The position numbers were made by a program, and so were the translations under genes. The notes under the pieces were generated by a model. It was given only the letters and a program-made list of their open reading frames with translations. It did not search any database and had not been told where the DNA came from. Below are positions 1-7,858 of a DNA stretch of 45,166 nucleotides, piece after piece (the first letter of the stretch is position 1; each line of letters starts with the position of its first letter). Source of the DNA: CALCCV01 sp964388665 (GTDB taxonomy: Bacteria; Bdellovibrionota; Bdellovibrionia; Bdellovibrionales; Bdellovibrionaceae); the NCBI GenBank assembly GCA_964388665.1, contig CAYMBJ010000031.1, positions 1 through 45,166 of the forward strand. The letters run 5' to 3'.

Positions 1-35
1 TAGCTAAATCAACCGGCTCTCTTGCCGACTTTCAA

Positions 36-542
36 CTAAAAATGAAATTTCTCCTCATCTGAATTTCGAATATCGAGGTTTTTATCAAGCCATGGCTCGT
101 CACCATCGAGTGGCCTTTCTGGTGCATCAAAATCATAAAGTCCAACCCAATGCGGAAGGGGTTTTCCATTTGGACCATTTTGCTGCCTATTATACTCATT
201 CACAGCAACCCTACCGGCTTCATCGATATGTTCATAAGCCTTCTGTGCAATTACTTCTGAAGGCATAACAGACGAAAAATCCACTGGCAATGTGCTGGAT
301 CTTCTATCATTTTTCTTTTTGGACCGAGATTTAGCCGCATCAGCATTCGTAAGCGCCAGATCAGTGGATCCACTATTAAGACTATAAGCAAATTCAATAT
401 CAGCGGGTCGCGGCCAGTGGCCGGCTAGCCCCATGGACAATCCGCTGAGTGTCAGTACTGAAACAAAAAATGTCAGCTTCGAAGTTCGACTGCCTGCGCG
501 CATTGACCTCTTAGTTCTATTCAATTTCTCATTATGATTCAT
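36..542 (-). CDS. Hypothetical exported protein
   Basis: A 168-residue protein that I do not recognise. The ATG at 542 is chosen because AAGGAG lies seven bases upstream; the frame stays open to 608 but has no comparable site there. The N-terminus is strongly basic (NHNEKLNRTKRSMRAGSRTSK) and leads into a hydrophobic stretch at about residues 23-40 that looks like a long Sec signal peptide or an anchor. After it comes a Lys/Arg-Ser segment (KSRSKKKNDRRSS) and then a short acidic, Pro- and Trp-containing C-terminus. No catalytic motif is visible. The gene stands alone, with the minus-strand coiled-coil gene about 230 bases upstream. Function unknown; export is inferred from the N-terminus only. 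Confidence 0.55.
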   Translation of the reverse strand: MNHNEKLNRTKRSMRAGSRTSKLTFFVSVLTLSGLSMGLAGHWPRPADIEFAYSLNSGSTDLALTNADAAKSRSKKKNDRRSSTLPVDFSSVMPSEVIAQKAYEHIDEAGRVAVNEYNRQQNGPNGKPLPHWVGLYDFDAPERPLDGDEPWLDKNLDIRNSDEEKFHF

Positions 543-774
543 TTTGAACTCCTTATAATCTATTTCAGACTTCATTCGCCCACTCGCCTCTTCGAAACAA
601 ATGTTCATAATGAAAATCTCTGCTTACGAGGACTCAATGGTGCAAGCCAAAAACCTATGTCAAATTGAGACGCTTGGCTGGACAGCTTGTGCCGCGACGG
701 CAGCCAAAGCCAGCATCAGATGGCCTTTTTGAGGATTAGTTGGTTTTACGAAAAGATTTCTTCTGGCAACTGTT

Positions 775-1278
775 CTAAATCTTCTTTAGCTTAGCCAGCT
801 CTTGGCGGTAAGAGTGAATGAGATTTTGCATTTGGCGAATCTGCTCATCCTTCTCGCGCATTTGCAATTGGAGTTGGTGAATTTTTAATTCAAAGGTTCG
901 CATATTCTGATTGTGCTTATCGAGGAGATTTTTAACTTTTTCTTCTACTGTATCGCCAAACTTCACTTGGGAACGCAGGACCGTCATCTGCGAGGCATTT
1001 TCTTTAATGAACTCTTTTTGCCGCAGTTCACTGATGCGCAGGTGATTTTCAAGCTTATCAAAGCGCCTCTGGCTGTCGAAGTCCTTTTGAGTCAACTGTC
1101 TCGATAGATTTTCGATCTCCACCTTCAAGCGGTGGGTCTCTTCTTGCCACTGCGCTGTTAAGCTCAGCTTTTCGATGGCGATTTGATTTTCTTTTTCGAT
1201 CGACCACTGGGGAGCGTCCTCGACCATAAATGGATCTTGCGATGAAAACAGATGTGGATTTAAAACTTTGCTAGCCAT
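775..1278 (-). CDS. Coiled-coil protein, hypothetical
   Basis: A 167-residue cytoplasmic-looking protein with no signal peptide. From about residue 25 to the end it is almost entirely heptad-like, rich in Glu, Gln, Lys and Leu, without Pro or Gly breaks, so a long parallel coiled coil is expected. The first 25 residues (MASKVLNPHLFSSQDPF) are non-helical and could be a docking peptide. It runs divergently from the unknown 327-aa gene at 1408, with about 130 bases between the two starts that must hold both promoters. No clear Shine-Dalgarno is seen. It resembles in style, not clearly in sequence, the larger coiled-coil protein at 16883-18025. Family unknown. Confidence 0.6.
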   Translation of the reverse strand: MASKVLNPHLFSSQDPFMVEDAPQWSIEKENQIAIEKLSLTAQWQEETHRLKVEIENLSRQLTQKDFDSQRRFDKLENHLRISELRQKEFIKENASQMTVLRSQVKFGDTVEEKVKNLLDKHNQNMRTFELKIHQLQLQMREKDEQIRQMQNLIHSYRQELAKLKKI

Positions 1279-1407
1279 AGAATTATGATCACGCTTCCGC
1301 TAAAAAATGCCAAGAAAAAGCTGGAACTTAGGACAATTTCTCCTCAATTTGGTGCCATTTTCACAAAAAACCTGGACGGATGCGCAGAATCACTTTTTAA
1401 TTAGCTT

Positions 1408-2391
1408 ATGGACTTCTTAGAGCTGAATTTACAGAAACTCAAATCGAGTACCAATGGCCTCGATTTCGCCGAAACCACAGCGCCAGAATTCGCCGCCAGC
1501 GATTCGGTCAATAGTGACTTCCCGAAGAGCCCAGATGAGCTCTCTCCTCTGGGATTTTGGCACCGCGAAGACACCAAGATGATGTTTCTGCAGGCCTTCA
1601 AAGCGATTGCTCACCCCCACAATGTCGAGAAAGCTTCACAAAAACTTGCAGAACTTCTGCCGGAACTCGTACCCAGCTTCGAGGGCATCCTGCGCAGCCA
1701 GGTGGTACAGCTCACCGCAGAGTCAGATGTAACTGAGGCGCTTCAATGCTACTTCACGGCCACTCGCCCAAGCTCCCACCCCATGCGCTTGCTGCGCCGA
1801 GGAGCGAATCAGCATATTTTTATCGAGAAAGTGGAGCAGGAGTTTCATACCTATTGGCTGGATCAACGCTTTCATATCGAACAGGGGCGCCTCAAACCCA
1901 TGCTCGAGGCTCTGCCTCTGGTGTTTGGTGAGGACCTGGAGCTGGCAGTGGATCGCCTGCAAATGATTCGCCTGACTTCGTCAAAAATGGCGGTCTTTGT
2001 GGCGCAAAAGAATAAAATTCAAGGTTTCCGCTTGGATTTGAAAAATGACCGAGGCTTAGAATACTTTGAGCTCCCCGAGATCAGGGCTGACCAGGACCTG
2101 TGGTTTGCGGTTCTGCGCAACCAGGTGGTCCTCGTTGATCGAAATAGCGACGAAACCTACCTAAGTTTGCAAAATCATTTGCGTGAAGCCTTGTACCAAC
2201 TTCGCGCCCGTGGACAGCATCCCCCCGATGCGGATTTTATCAATAAACTAAGGGGAAACGCGCAATTGGTGGAGTTTGTGTATACCGGGGATCGCTCTTT
2301 GAGTCTTCTTCTTCAAGAAATCAGGGTACTTTTACAAAAAAGCACCCTCTCTGGATATCAAGATTTGACTTCGGACCTTGAGCTTCTCTAA
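1408..2391 (+). CDS. Conserved-looking hypothetical protein, 327 aa
   Basis: A 327-residue soluble protein with no signal peptide or membrane segment; I do not recognise its family. The first 55 residues are low in structure and rich in Ser, Asp and Pro. From about residue 55 the sequence looks globular, with a helical first half and a mixed second half with beta-like strands (MAVFVAQKNKIQGFRLDL). The stop is nine bases before the ATG of the rluB-type gene, so the two are probably co-transcribed. In many bacteria scpA and scpB sit beside rluB; I see no kleisin or winged-helix signature here, so I do not assign it to ScpA or ScpB. No good Shine-Dalgarno precedes the ATG. Confidence 0.6.
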   Translation: MDFLELNLQKLKSSTNGLDFAETTAPEFAASDSVNSDFPKSPDELSPLGFWHREDTKMMFLQAFKAIAHPHNVEKASQKLAELLPELVPSFEGILRSQVVQLTAESDVTEALQCYFTATRPSSHPMRLLRRGANQHIFIEKVEQEFHTYWLDQRFHIEQGRLKPMLEALPLVFGEDLELAVDRLQMIRLTSSKMAVFVAQKNKIQGFRLDLKNDRGLEYFELPEIRADQDLWFAVLRNQVVLVDRNSDETYLSLQNHLREALYQLRARGQHPPDADFINKLRGNAQLVEFVYTGDRSLSLLLQEIRVLLQKSTLSGYQDLTSDLELL

Positions 2392-2400
2392 AACAGGCCC

Positions 2401-3390
2401 ATGAGAACAAAAGCAAATGAATCAGTGCGTTTGAATCGTTATTTGGCCGAATGTGGTTTGGCCAGCCGTCGCCACGCCGATCAAATGATCGCCGAAGGGC
2501 AGGTGATCATCAATGGCAAGCGCGTCTTTGAGTTGGGTATCAAAATCAACCCTCGTGAAGACAAAGTGGTGGTAAAGGGCAAGCCCATCAAAGCCAAAAC
2601 TCAGCGTGTTTGCCTGGCTTTTCATAAACCAAAAGGCGTTTTGAGCACTCTGAATGACCCTTTGAATCGCCCCAGCATTAAAGATTTTTTTGAAAACTTT
2701 CCAGAACGTCTCTTTCCTGTTGGCCGCTTGGATTGGGATTCTGAAGGGTTGATTTTGATGACCAATGACGGTGACCTTTCTCACGAGATCACTCACCCCA
2801 CCAGCGAAGTCACCAAGACCTATTTGGTCAAAGTAGATGGTCAGCCAAGTCAGGAGCACCTACAGAAACTACTTCGTGGTGTGAGCATCATTGGCGGCAA
2901 GGCCAAAGCCAAATATGTATCGCGAATTCGCCGACCTTCGGGTTCGGATAAGTATGACTGGGTGAAAATCATTATCACTGAAGGGCGCAATCGCCAGATC
3001 CGCTTGATGTTTGAAAAAATTGGCTTTGATGTCTTAAAGCTCCAGCGTATCTCAATTGGTCGCTACAAATTGGGTAAGATAAAAAGGGGAGAGGCCGTCT
3101 TTCTTGATGATGCCGATGTTAATAAAATCTTTTTGGCAGATGATCCCGAAGAGCTCGCCGATGTAAAAAGCTACAAAGGGCACCGCCAGGCCCGCGCCGC
3201 CGCAGTTGCCAAGACCCAAGCCGAAAGTCTAGATGCCACAGAAGCAGTGATTTCTGGCTCCACCCGAGCTGCGCCCCGCAAAGATGGGAGCAAGCACCCT
3301 GCCCGAAGCGGGAACAAACACCCCGCCAGAAGCGGGACCAATGGCCAGCGCAGAACGCATACACAAAGAGCTTACAGCAAGCGCAAATAG
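2401..3390 (+). CDS. rluB: RluB/RsuA-family 23S rRNA pseudouridine synthase
   Basis: Isomerises uridine to pseudouridine in rRNA; RluB-type enzymes modify U2605 of 23S rRNA. Residues about 8-55 form an S4 RNA-binding domain (RLNRYLAECGLASRRHADQM). The catalytic domain follows, with the motif GRLDWDSEGLILMTNDG, in which D111 is the expected catalytic aspartate, and the late motif EGRNRQIRLMFEKIG. At 329 residues it is longer than a minimal RsuA: about 75 residues after the catalytic domain form a basic, low-complexity tail (Ala, Arg, Lys, Ser) containing two near-identical HPARSG units. The tail probably adds non-specific RNA affinity. Paralogues RluE, RluF and RsuA share the fold, so the exact target site is inferred. 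Confidence 0.9.
   Translation: MRTKANESVRLNRYLAECGLASRRHADQMIAEGQVIINGKRVFELGIKINPREDKVVVKGKPIKAKTQRVCLAFHKPKGVLSTLNDPLNRPSIKDFFENFPERLFPVGRLDWDSEGLILMTNDGDLSHEITHPTSEVTKTYLVKVDGQPSQEHLQKLLRGVSIIGGKAKAKYVSRIRRPSGSDKYDWVKIIITEGRNRQIRLMFEKIGFDVLKLQRISIGRYKLGKIKRGEAVFLDDADVNKIFLADDPEELADVKSYKGHRQARAAAVAKTQAESLDATEAVISGSTRAAPRKDGSKHPARSGNKHPARSGTNGQRRTHTQRAYSKRK
3286..3339 (+). repeat. In-frame 24-bp tandem repeat in rluB tail
   Basis: Two adjacent 24-base units (3286-3309 and 3310-3333) with a truncated third copy (GGGACC) encode the repeated peptide KHPARSG in the basic C-terminal tail of the RluB-type protein. The unit length is a multiple of three, so copy-number change would alter tail length without a frameshift. 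Confidence 0.75.
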
Positions 3391-3453
3391 AAAATCTGCT
3401 AATTCGCCTATAGGTTACTTACAGAAAATCGCGGCATTGCCGATAAAAGATTC

Positions 3454-3867
3454 ATGAGTTCTAGATTTAGAAAAGGGATTCTTATCGTCTCTCACTCCGT
3501 ACTGCTGATGGGGCTTTTCGGCACAGCTGCTGCCGTCGCTCAGGACGCAACCGTGATCAATGTCAAAAAGAACATTGCCTTAGCTGACACCGATGTCCCA
3601 CTTCGAGACTACTACGTCAATATCGGTGGCAACCACGGCTTGAAAAAGGGGCAGATACTCAAGGTCGAACGCAAGGCCCTTGTTCGCGACTCCTCTGGCG
3701 CACTTTCGTTTGGTGAAATACGTGTCCCGGTGGGCGAGTTGCAGGTTTTGAGCGTTTACCCCAAGGTGAGCGTGGCTCGCGAACTTAAAATTTATCCGCG
3801 TGATGAATTTCCGATTCTGGACCAAATCGGCATTCTGGTGGGCGATGTCGTCCTTAAATCCAAGTAG
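3454..3867 (+). CDS. Small exported protein with possible FlgT-C-like fold
   Basis: A 137-residue protein with a clear Sec signal peptide: a basic start (SSRFRKG), a hydrophobic core at residues 8-25, and a likely cleavage after AVA before QDATVINV. The mature part of about 107 residues contains YYVNIGGNHGLKKGQILKV and later DQIGILVGDVV. The phrase 'G..GLKKGQILKVER' is typical of small beta-barrel domains such as the C-terminal domain of flagellar protein FlgT or secreted peptidoglycan-associated proteins, but this is a resemblance, not a firm assignment. It lies between the rluB-type gene and prmA, all on the plus strand. Periplasmic location is inferred. No strong ribosome binding site is seen before the ATG. 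Confidence 0.65.
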   Translation: MSSRFRKGILIVSHSVLLMGLFGTAAAVAQDATVINVKKNIALADTDVPLRDYYVNIGGNHGLKKGQILKVERKALVRDSSGALSFGEIRVPVGELQVLSVYPKVSVARELKIYPRDEFPILDQIGILVGDVVLKSK

Positions 3868-3899
3868 AAAACCCTTACTGAATTGACTGACCGTGGGCT

Positions 3900-4871
3900 T
3901 TGTGGTTTGGTCGTCAAGCTGTGAAAAATCAAATTTCGGGATTACAAAATCCACCAACTTCAGAAAAAACTTTCGTACGCATCGAGATGAGTCAGGTGCC
4001 GCGACAACTTGAGGATGCCATCACGCAATTGAGTTTTGCTCAAAATGCCCTTGGGGTCTCTGAAAAGCTTTCGTTTATTCAGCCGGATCTCACTTTTGAT
4101 GCACAGATTCGAAAAACACCGCTAATCACATTAGAGGTGTTCTTTTCTGAACCTCCTCAAGATGAGTTCTTTAGCCAAGTCAAAGTGCTTTCCCCCGGCA
4201 TTCAGTGGCGGCTCTCCCAAGAAGCCGAACAAGATTGGCTATCAGAGTGGAAGAAAAATTTTAAGGCGTTTCGCTTTTGCCGCGATGTATGGGTGATCCC
4301 AAGCTGGCTCAAAGCGCCTGACGAAGCTCGCTACAGTATATTTATTGATCCCGGAATGGCATTTGGCACTGGCACTCATGCCACCACGAAGATGGCCGCA
4401 GAACTGACTGCGGAGTTGCTCCTTAGCAAAACGGAGCAAGAACGCAAACTTTTGAAACTCTTGGATGTCGGAACCGGCACAGGCATCTTGGCACTATTGG
4501 CCCACAAATTAGGGGTGGAAACCTCGCTGGGTATTGAGATTGATCTTGAGGCCCGCAGAAAAGCCAAAGAGAATATTCGCCTCAATCGCGCCCAAACTGC
4601 AATTACCATTGCTGACTACAATCTGGACGAAGAATCGGAAAAATTTGATTTCGTAATTGCCAATATTATTGACGGCGCCCTCATCAATATCCAAAGCGAT
4701 CTTGACAGAGTTCTTCATAAAGGTGGCGACCTAGTGACTTCGGGAATTTTACTCGAACGCGAAGATCATTTTATAGAGAAGTTCATTGAAGCACGAAAGT
4801 GGCAAGTTGTTCGTCGCTTAGAAATGGATGAATGGGTTGCGTTTTGGCTCCGAAAGCCAATGATCAATTAA
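3900..4871 (+). CDS. prmA: Ribosomal protein L11 methyltransferase PrmA
   Basis: S-adenosylmethionine-dependent methylation of ribosomal protein L11. The family signature IDPGMAFGTGTHATTK is present, followed by SAM-binding motif I (LLDVGTGTGILALLAHKLG), the acidic loop after strand 2 (GIEID) and a NII motif in place of the usual NIL or NPP (FVIANIIDGALI). The N-terminal substrate domain begins at TFVRIEMSQVPRQLE, which lies upstream of the first in-frame ATG (3987), so translation must start at a non-AUG codon: TTG at 3900 or GTG at 3921. Neither has an obvious Shine-Dalgarno. Length (up to 323 aa) is slightly above the usual 290-300. The start is uncertain, the function is not. Confidence 0.9.
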   Translation: MWFGRQAVKNQISGLQNPPTSEKTFVRIEMSQVPRQLEDAITQLSFAQNALGVSEKLSFIQPDLTFDAQIRKTPLITLEVFFSEPPQDEFFSQVKVLSPGIQWRLSQEAEQDWLSEWKKNFKAFRFCRDVWVIPSWLKAPDEARYSIFIDPGMAFGTGTHATTKMAAELTAELLLSKTEQERKLLKLLDVGTGTGILALLAHKLGVETSLGIEIDLEARRKAKENIRLNRAQTAITIADYNLDEESEKFDFVIANIIDGALINIQSDLDRVLHKGGDLVTSGILLEREDHFIEKFIEARKWQVVRRLEMDEWVAFWLRKPMIN

Positions 4872-5268
4872 AAATACATTCTTAATCCTGCCTAAACTTG
4901 CCTCGGCATCTCATTTTAGTTCTCTGATTGCGAACCCCTGTGATTCCGCAAGCAATTCGCTATGTTGAAAAACTGATCCCTTTCTACTTTTATAGAATGG
5001 CCACCCCAAATAACGTCTTTTGGGGTCAACTTTAAAAAAACTGCAAACCGCGTAATCGCTTTGGTCAAATTTTTATCGAGGAAAATTGATCAAATGCTTA
5101 CATTTGATTTTACCTTAGCATCCACTGAAAATAGAACTCGAGAGCCATTTCTCAACTCACTCAGTTCCGAGAGAGCAGAAAAAAAATCGTCTTGCCAAGG
5201 CTCAAGAGGTTGTCTGATTTAGAGATTCAGGCCGATCTATGGTGAGACCAGAGAAAAGGGAGAAATGC
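4872..5268. other. Gene-free interval between prmA and vWA lipoprotein
   Basis: About 400 bases without a credible gene. It is AT-rich, contains one stem-loop (5003-5026) and must carry the promoter of the lipoprotein gene. I see no tRNA, repeat or convincing sigma-70 pair. Confidence 0.6.
5003..5026. terminator. Stem-loop downstream of prmA, weak terminator candidate
   Basis: ACCCCAAA pairs perfectly with TTTGGGGT around an eight-base loop. It lies about 130 bases past the prmA stop. No T-run follows on either strand, so intrinsic termination is doubtful; it could also be an operator or an RNA stability element. Confidence 0.35.
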
Positions 5269-6441
5269 ATGCGCAATCACATTTGGACGTTAGCAATTTT
5301 GTGCACATATCTAATTTCATGTAACAAGATCCAAGTGGAAGACAAAGCCGTGCTGGGCAAAACGCTTGATGGCACTGATCTTTCAGAGGCATCATCGGTA
5401 GATTCAAACGGAAATCCAGCATCCAGCTCTTCAGGCAACGGCAGTTCGGCCAATGGTTCAACTGGATCTGGCTCTGTGGGTCCTGGCTCATCAGATTCCA
5501 TTTCCGTGCATCCAGGAGATGGTGCAACCACACCTGGCGGAACAGGATCAAATGATGGACAAAACTCAAAGCTTGAAACACTTAGCTTTCGCGCTGACAC
5601 CAGCTACCAAGACCGAGAACTTGATATTGTTTGGGTGATTGATAACTCAGGCTCTATGGGGGAGGAGATCGAACATGTTCGCAAAAATCTTAAAGAGTTT
5701 GTGAGTTATGTCGGTTCCTTTTCGAAGTTGAGCACCTCTGTGGTTTCGAAGACCGATTCCGCCACGTATGATGCCAAGCTAACACTCGACATTCGTGGAT
5801 TGGAAACCGTCAAAAACTTCTTTCCCATTAATCATCTCATCCAATCACTGGACGGACTGTACTGGGCAAGTCGGTATTTTTGTAAGGACCTTAAGCTCTG
5901 CAACGACGCTTTGATTAGGCCATATTGCAAGGACGATACGTGCCGAGCCACACACTATAAAGATCTTTCCGCGCTAGGTGCGAACCAAGTTCTCAGATCA
6001 AGTGCCAACAAAGCTCTTGTCTTCGTAACAGATGATGAATCAAAGGAGATGTCATCCACCCGCTTCTTAAGTCTTTATGCCAACTTCTATCCCGTCGAAA
6101 AACTTAAAGTGTTTTCCTTTGTTACGCTTTCCAAAACTGAATCACCCTGTGGTTATGCCGAAGGCGCTGTCTACAAAGATTTGAGCAAGAAGACTGGCGG
6201 AAAGGTGTTCAACATTTGTGACCTCGATTGGCGTCCACATTTTGAGGAGATCGCCAGTGCGCTCGAAAAAATCATCAAGAATCAGTTCGCGATCGGACCA
6301 AAGAGAACTGTGCAATCCGTCGCAATTGATGGAAAATTGATTGCCGCCGAGCAGTACAAGGTGATTGGTGACGAAGTGCAAATCAATTCACCCGCTCTTC
6401 GAGAAGATTCGATTGTCCAAATTAAAGTTTTGAACAATTAA
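5269..6441 (+). CDS. Lipoprotein with von Willebrand factor A domain
   Basis: A 390-residue lipoprotein starting at the ATG at 5269, which has GGGAG at suitable spacing; the upstream ATG at 5239 does not. The signal peptide ends in a lipobox (LISC) with Cys18 as the lipidated residue. Residues about 40-105 are a Ser/Gly/Pro-rich flexible linker. A vWA domain follows, with the metal-binding MIDAS sequence VWVIDNSGSMGEE and the downstream FVTDDES, then a beta-rich C-terminal segment of about 60 residues. Several Cys residues (FCKDLKLC, YCKDDTC) suggest disulfides. Likely anchored in the outer or inner membrane with the vWA domain displayed on the linker to bind a protein partner through a divalent metal. 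The partner is unknown. Confidence 0.8.
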   Translation: MRNHIWTLAILCTYLISCNKIQVEDKAVLGKTLDGTDLSEASSVDSNGNPASSSSGNGSSANGSTGSGSVGPGSSDSISVHPGDGATTPGGTGSNDGQNSKLETLSFRADTSYQDRELDIVWVIDNSGSMGEEIEHVRKNLKEFVSYVGSFSKLSTSVVSKTDSATYDAKLTLDIRGLETVKNFFPINHLIQSLDGLYWASRYFCKDLKLCNDALIRPYCKDDTCRATHYKDLSALGANQVLRSSANKALVFVTDDESKEMSSTRFLSLYANFYPVEKLKVFSFVTLSKTESPCGYAEGAVYKDLSKKTGGKVFNICDLDWRPHFEEIASALEKIIKNQFAIGPKRTVQSVAIDGKLIAAEQYKVIGDEVQINSPALREDSIVQIKVLNN

Positions 6442-6449
6442 CCTAAAAG

Positions 6450-6497
6450 CGACAATAATTTTCGGCAAGAATCGCCAATGCTTGCACCAAATGGACC
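6450..6497 (+). repeat. Dispersed intergenic repeat, family A copy 1
   Basis: Starts nine bases after the vWA lipoprotein stop with CGACAATAATTTTCGG. Aligned without gaps to the copy at 37884-37931, the two agree at roughly three-quarters of about 46 positions, including ACAATAATTTT, AATCGC and a later CCA..A..GG..CC. No coding potential. See also the core-only copy at 34357. Confidence 0.55.
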
Positions 6498-6609
6498 AAT
6501 CAAGCGACGTCCTCGCTTTTGCCAACCTCACCGTAGCGGAACTACGCATTCGGTCGGCAAGAGCTGTGGGCGCCGAGAATGCAACAGACTTTCCTTTTCC
6601 ACGAACCTG

Positions 6610-7821
6610 TTAGTAAAGCAAACAGCTCACTCTGTCCTTCCGCCAGCTCTCCTCATCCGTCTGGAGTTTGCGCTCCAGATCTGCAATTTTTGCTTCTGAA
6701 TCATCCACCCAGTTTCTTAGGCCTTCGCCACCATTGATTACATCAATGGCTAAGCGATCAAAAACGTACTCATAGGCAAAATCTCGCCACAAAAGGTAAT
6801 CTGGATGAATCTGTTTCAAACTTTTAAAAAACAATGCCATCATCCGAAACGGCTTAAACCGTTCATGCTCATAGGACGCAACATCTGTATGAATTTGAAA
6901 GCCAACACACAATTGGCCAGCGTGTTTATAAAAGCTAGGCTCAAAGTAGCAGGAACGAATCTTGGCTCCAGCGAGCCACTTCGGTGCCAGCTCATGCATA
7001 CGCTTGCAAATTTTCTCGATTTGCAAGTCTGGAGCGCCCACGATTTCTAATGGACGAGTCGTGCCTCTCCCCTCTGATAAGTGAGTTCCTTCTAGCAAAA
7101 CTGTTCCGCTGTAGGCTCTCGCCATATTGAGGCTCGCGGCATTGGGACTGGGATTGACCCACGCGAGCTCTCGACCCGGCCAGCCCCAATCCGGACCTGC
7201 CTCGGGGTGATAGTCTTCCATCTTTTGAATTTCCAACTGAACGCTGAGGGAAAATTTTTCTTTAAACCAAAGCGCCATCTCACCCATAGTTAATCCATGG
7301 CGCATGGGAATCGGAGCAGCACCCACAAAGCTCTCAAAACCGGGAACAAGCGTTAGTCCCTCCACAGGACGACCCGCAGGATTGGGACGATCCAGTACGA
7401 TCACCTTTTTATTGGCAATACTGGACTCTTCAAGAAAATAAAGTAGCGTCGTAACAAAAGTATAAATTCGACAACCCAGATCCTGGAGGTCAATTATGGC
7501 CACGTCAAATGTGTCCATCATTTCGCGAGTGGGTCGGCGAACCTTTCCATACAAACTAAAAATCGGGATTTTGAGAACGGGATCTATTTCATCACTCGAC
7601 TCTATCATATTGTACTGCTTGTCACCTTTGATCCCATGCTGAGGACCAAATGCAGAAGCCAATTTATAGCCATATTTTTGCTCGTTTTCCTTTAATAGGT
7701 CCAAGCTATGTCGCAACTGCCGATCGACTGCTGCAGGATGAGCGACCAGGGCCACCCGATGTCCTTTTAAGGATTGCAGTTTCTCCCCGCTAGAAAAAAA
7801 AATTTCTGATCCCAATTTCAT
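6610..7821 (-). CDS. namZ: NamZ-type exo-beta-N-acetylmuramidase (DUF1343)
   Basis: Family whose characterised members release terminal N-acetylmuramic acid from peptidoglycan fragments. DUF1343/NamZ hallmarks appear in order: FGPQHGIKG, IFSLYGKVRRPT, IIDLQDLGCRIYTFV, VLDRPNPAGR, GFESFVGAAPIPMRHGLTMG, and LLEGTHLSEGRGTTRPLE. The 403-residue length fits. There is no signal peptide, so it should act in the cytoplasm on imported muropeptide pieces, or be released by another route. It lies 37 bases after the DOMON-like gene on the same strand and is probably co-transcribed with it. No AmpG, NagZ or MurQ gene is adjacent. In a predatory relative it could serve cell-wall salvage; that is inference. 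Confidence 0.88.
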   Translation of the reverse strand: MKLGSEIFFSSGEKLQSLKGHRVALVAHPAAVDRQLRHSLDLLKENEQKYGYKLASAFGPQHGIKGDKQYNMIESSDEIDPVLKIPIFSLYGKVRRPTREMMDTFDVAIIDLQDLGCRIYTFVTTLLYFLEESSIANKKVIVLDRPNPAGRPVEGLTLVPGFESFVGAAPIPMRHGLTMGEMALWFKEKFSLSVQLEIQKMEDYHPEAGPDWGWPGRELAWVNPSPNAASLNMARAYSGTVLLEGTHLSEGRGTTRPLEIVGAPDLQIEKICKRMHELAPKWLAGAKIRSCYFEPSFYKHAGQLCVGFQIHTDVASYEHERFKPFRMMALFFKSLKQIHPDYLLWRDFAYEYVFDRLAIDVINGGEGLRNWVDDSEAKIADLERKLQTDEESWRKDRVSCLLY

Positions 7822-7858
7822 ATCAACTGTAATCCTATCTTATAAACTGAACACTCAC

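Noticed and set aside
660..735. Loose inverted repeat (CTTGGCTG with CAGCCAAAG) and a signal-peptide-like mini frame on the minus strand
   Set aside because: The loop of about 20 bases is too long for a terminator, and the frame of about 18 codons has no start signal and no continuation.
2422..2859. A 145-aa minus-strand open frame within rluB
   Set aside because: It lies fully antisense to conserved catalytic and S4 motifs; a shadow frame.
3436..3445. GCCGATAA, an exact sigma-28 (flagellar) -10 sequence before the small exported gene
   Set aside because: There is no TAAA-type -35 at 11 bases upstream, and it lies only ten bases before the ATG.
6478..6699. A 73-aa plus-strand open frame after the vWA lipoprotein
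   Set aside because: It runs into antisense of the namZ end, has no Shine-Dalgarno, is unlike a folded protein, and starts inside repeat element A.
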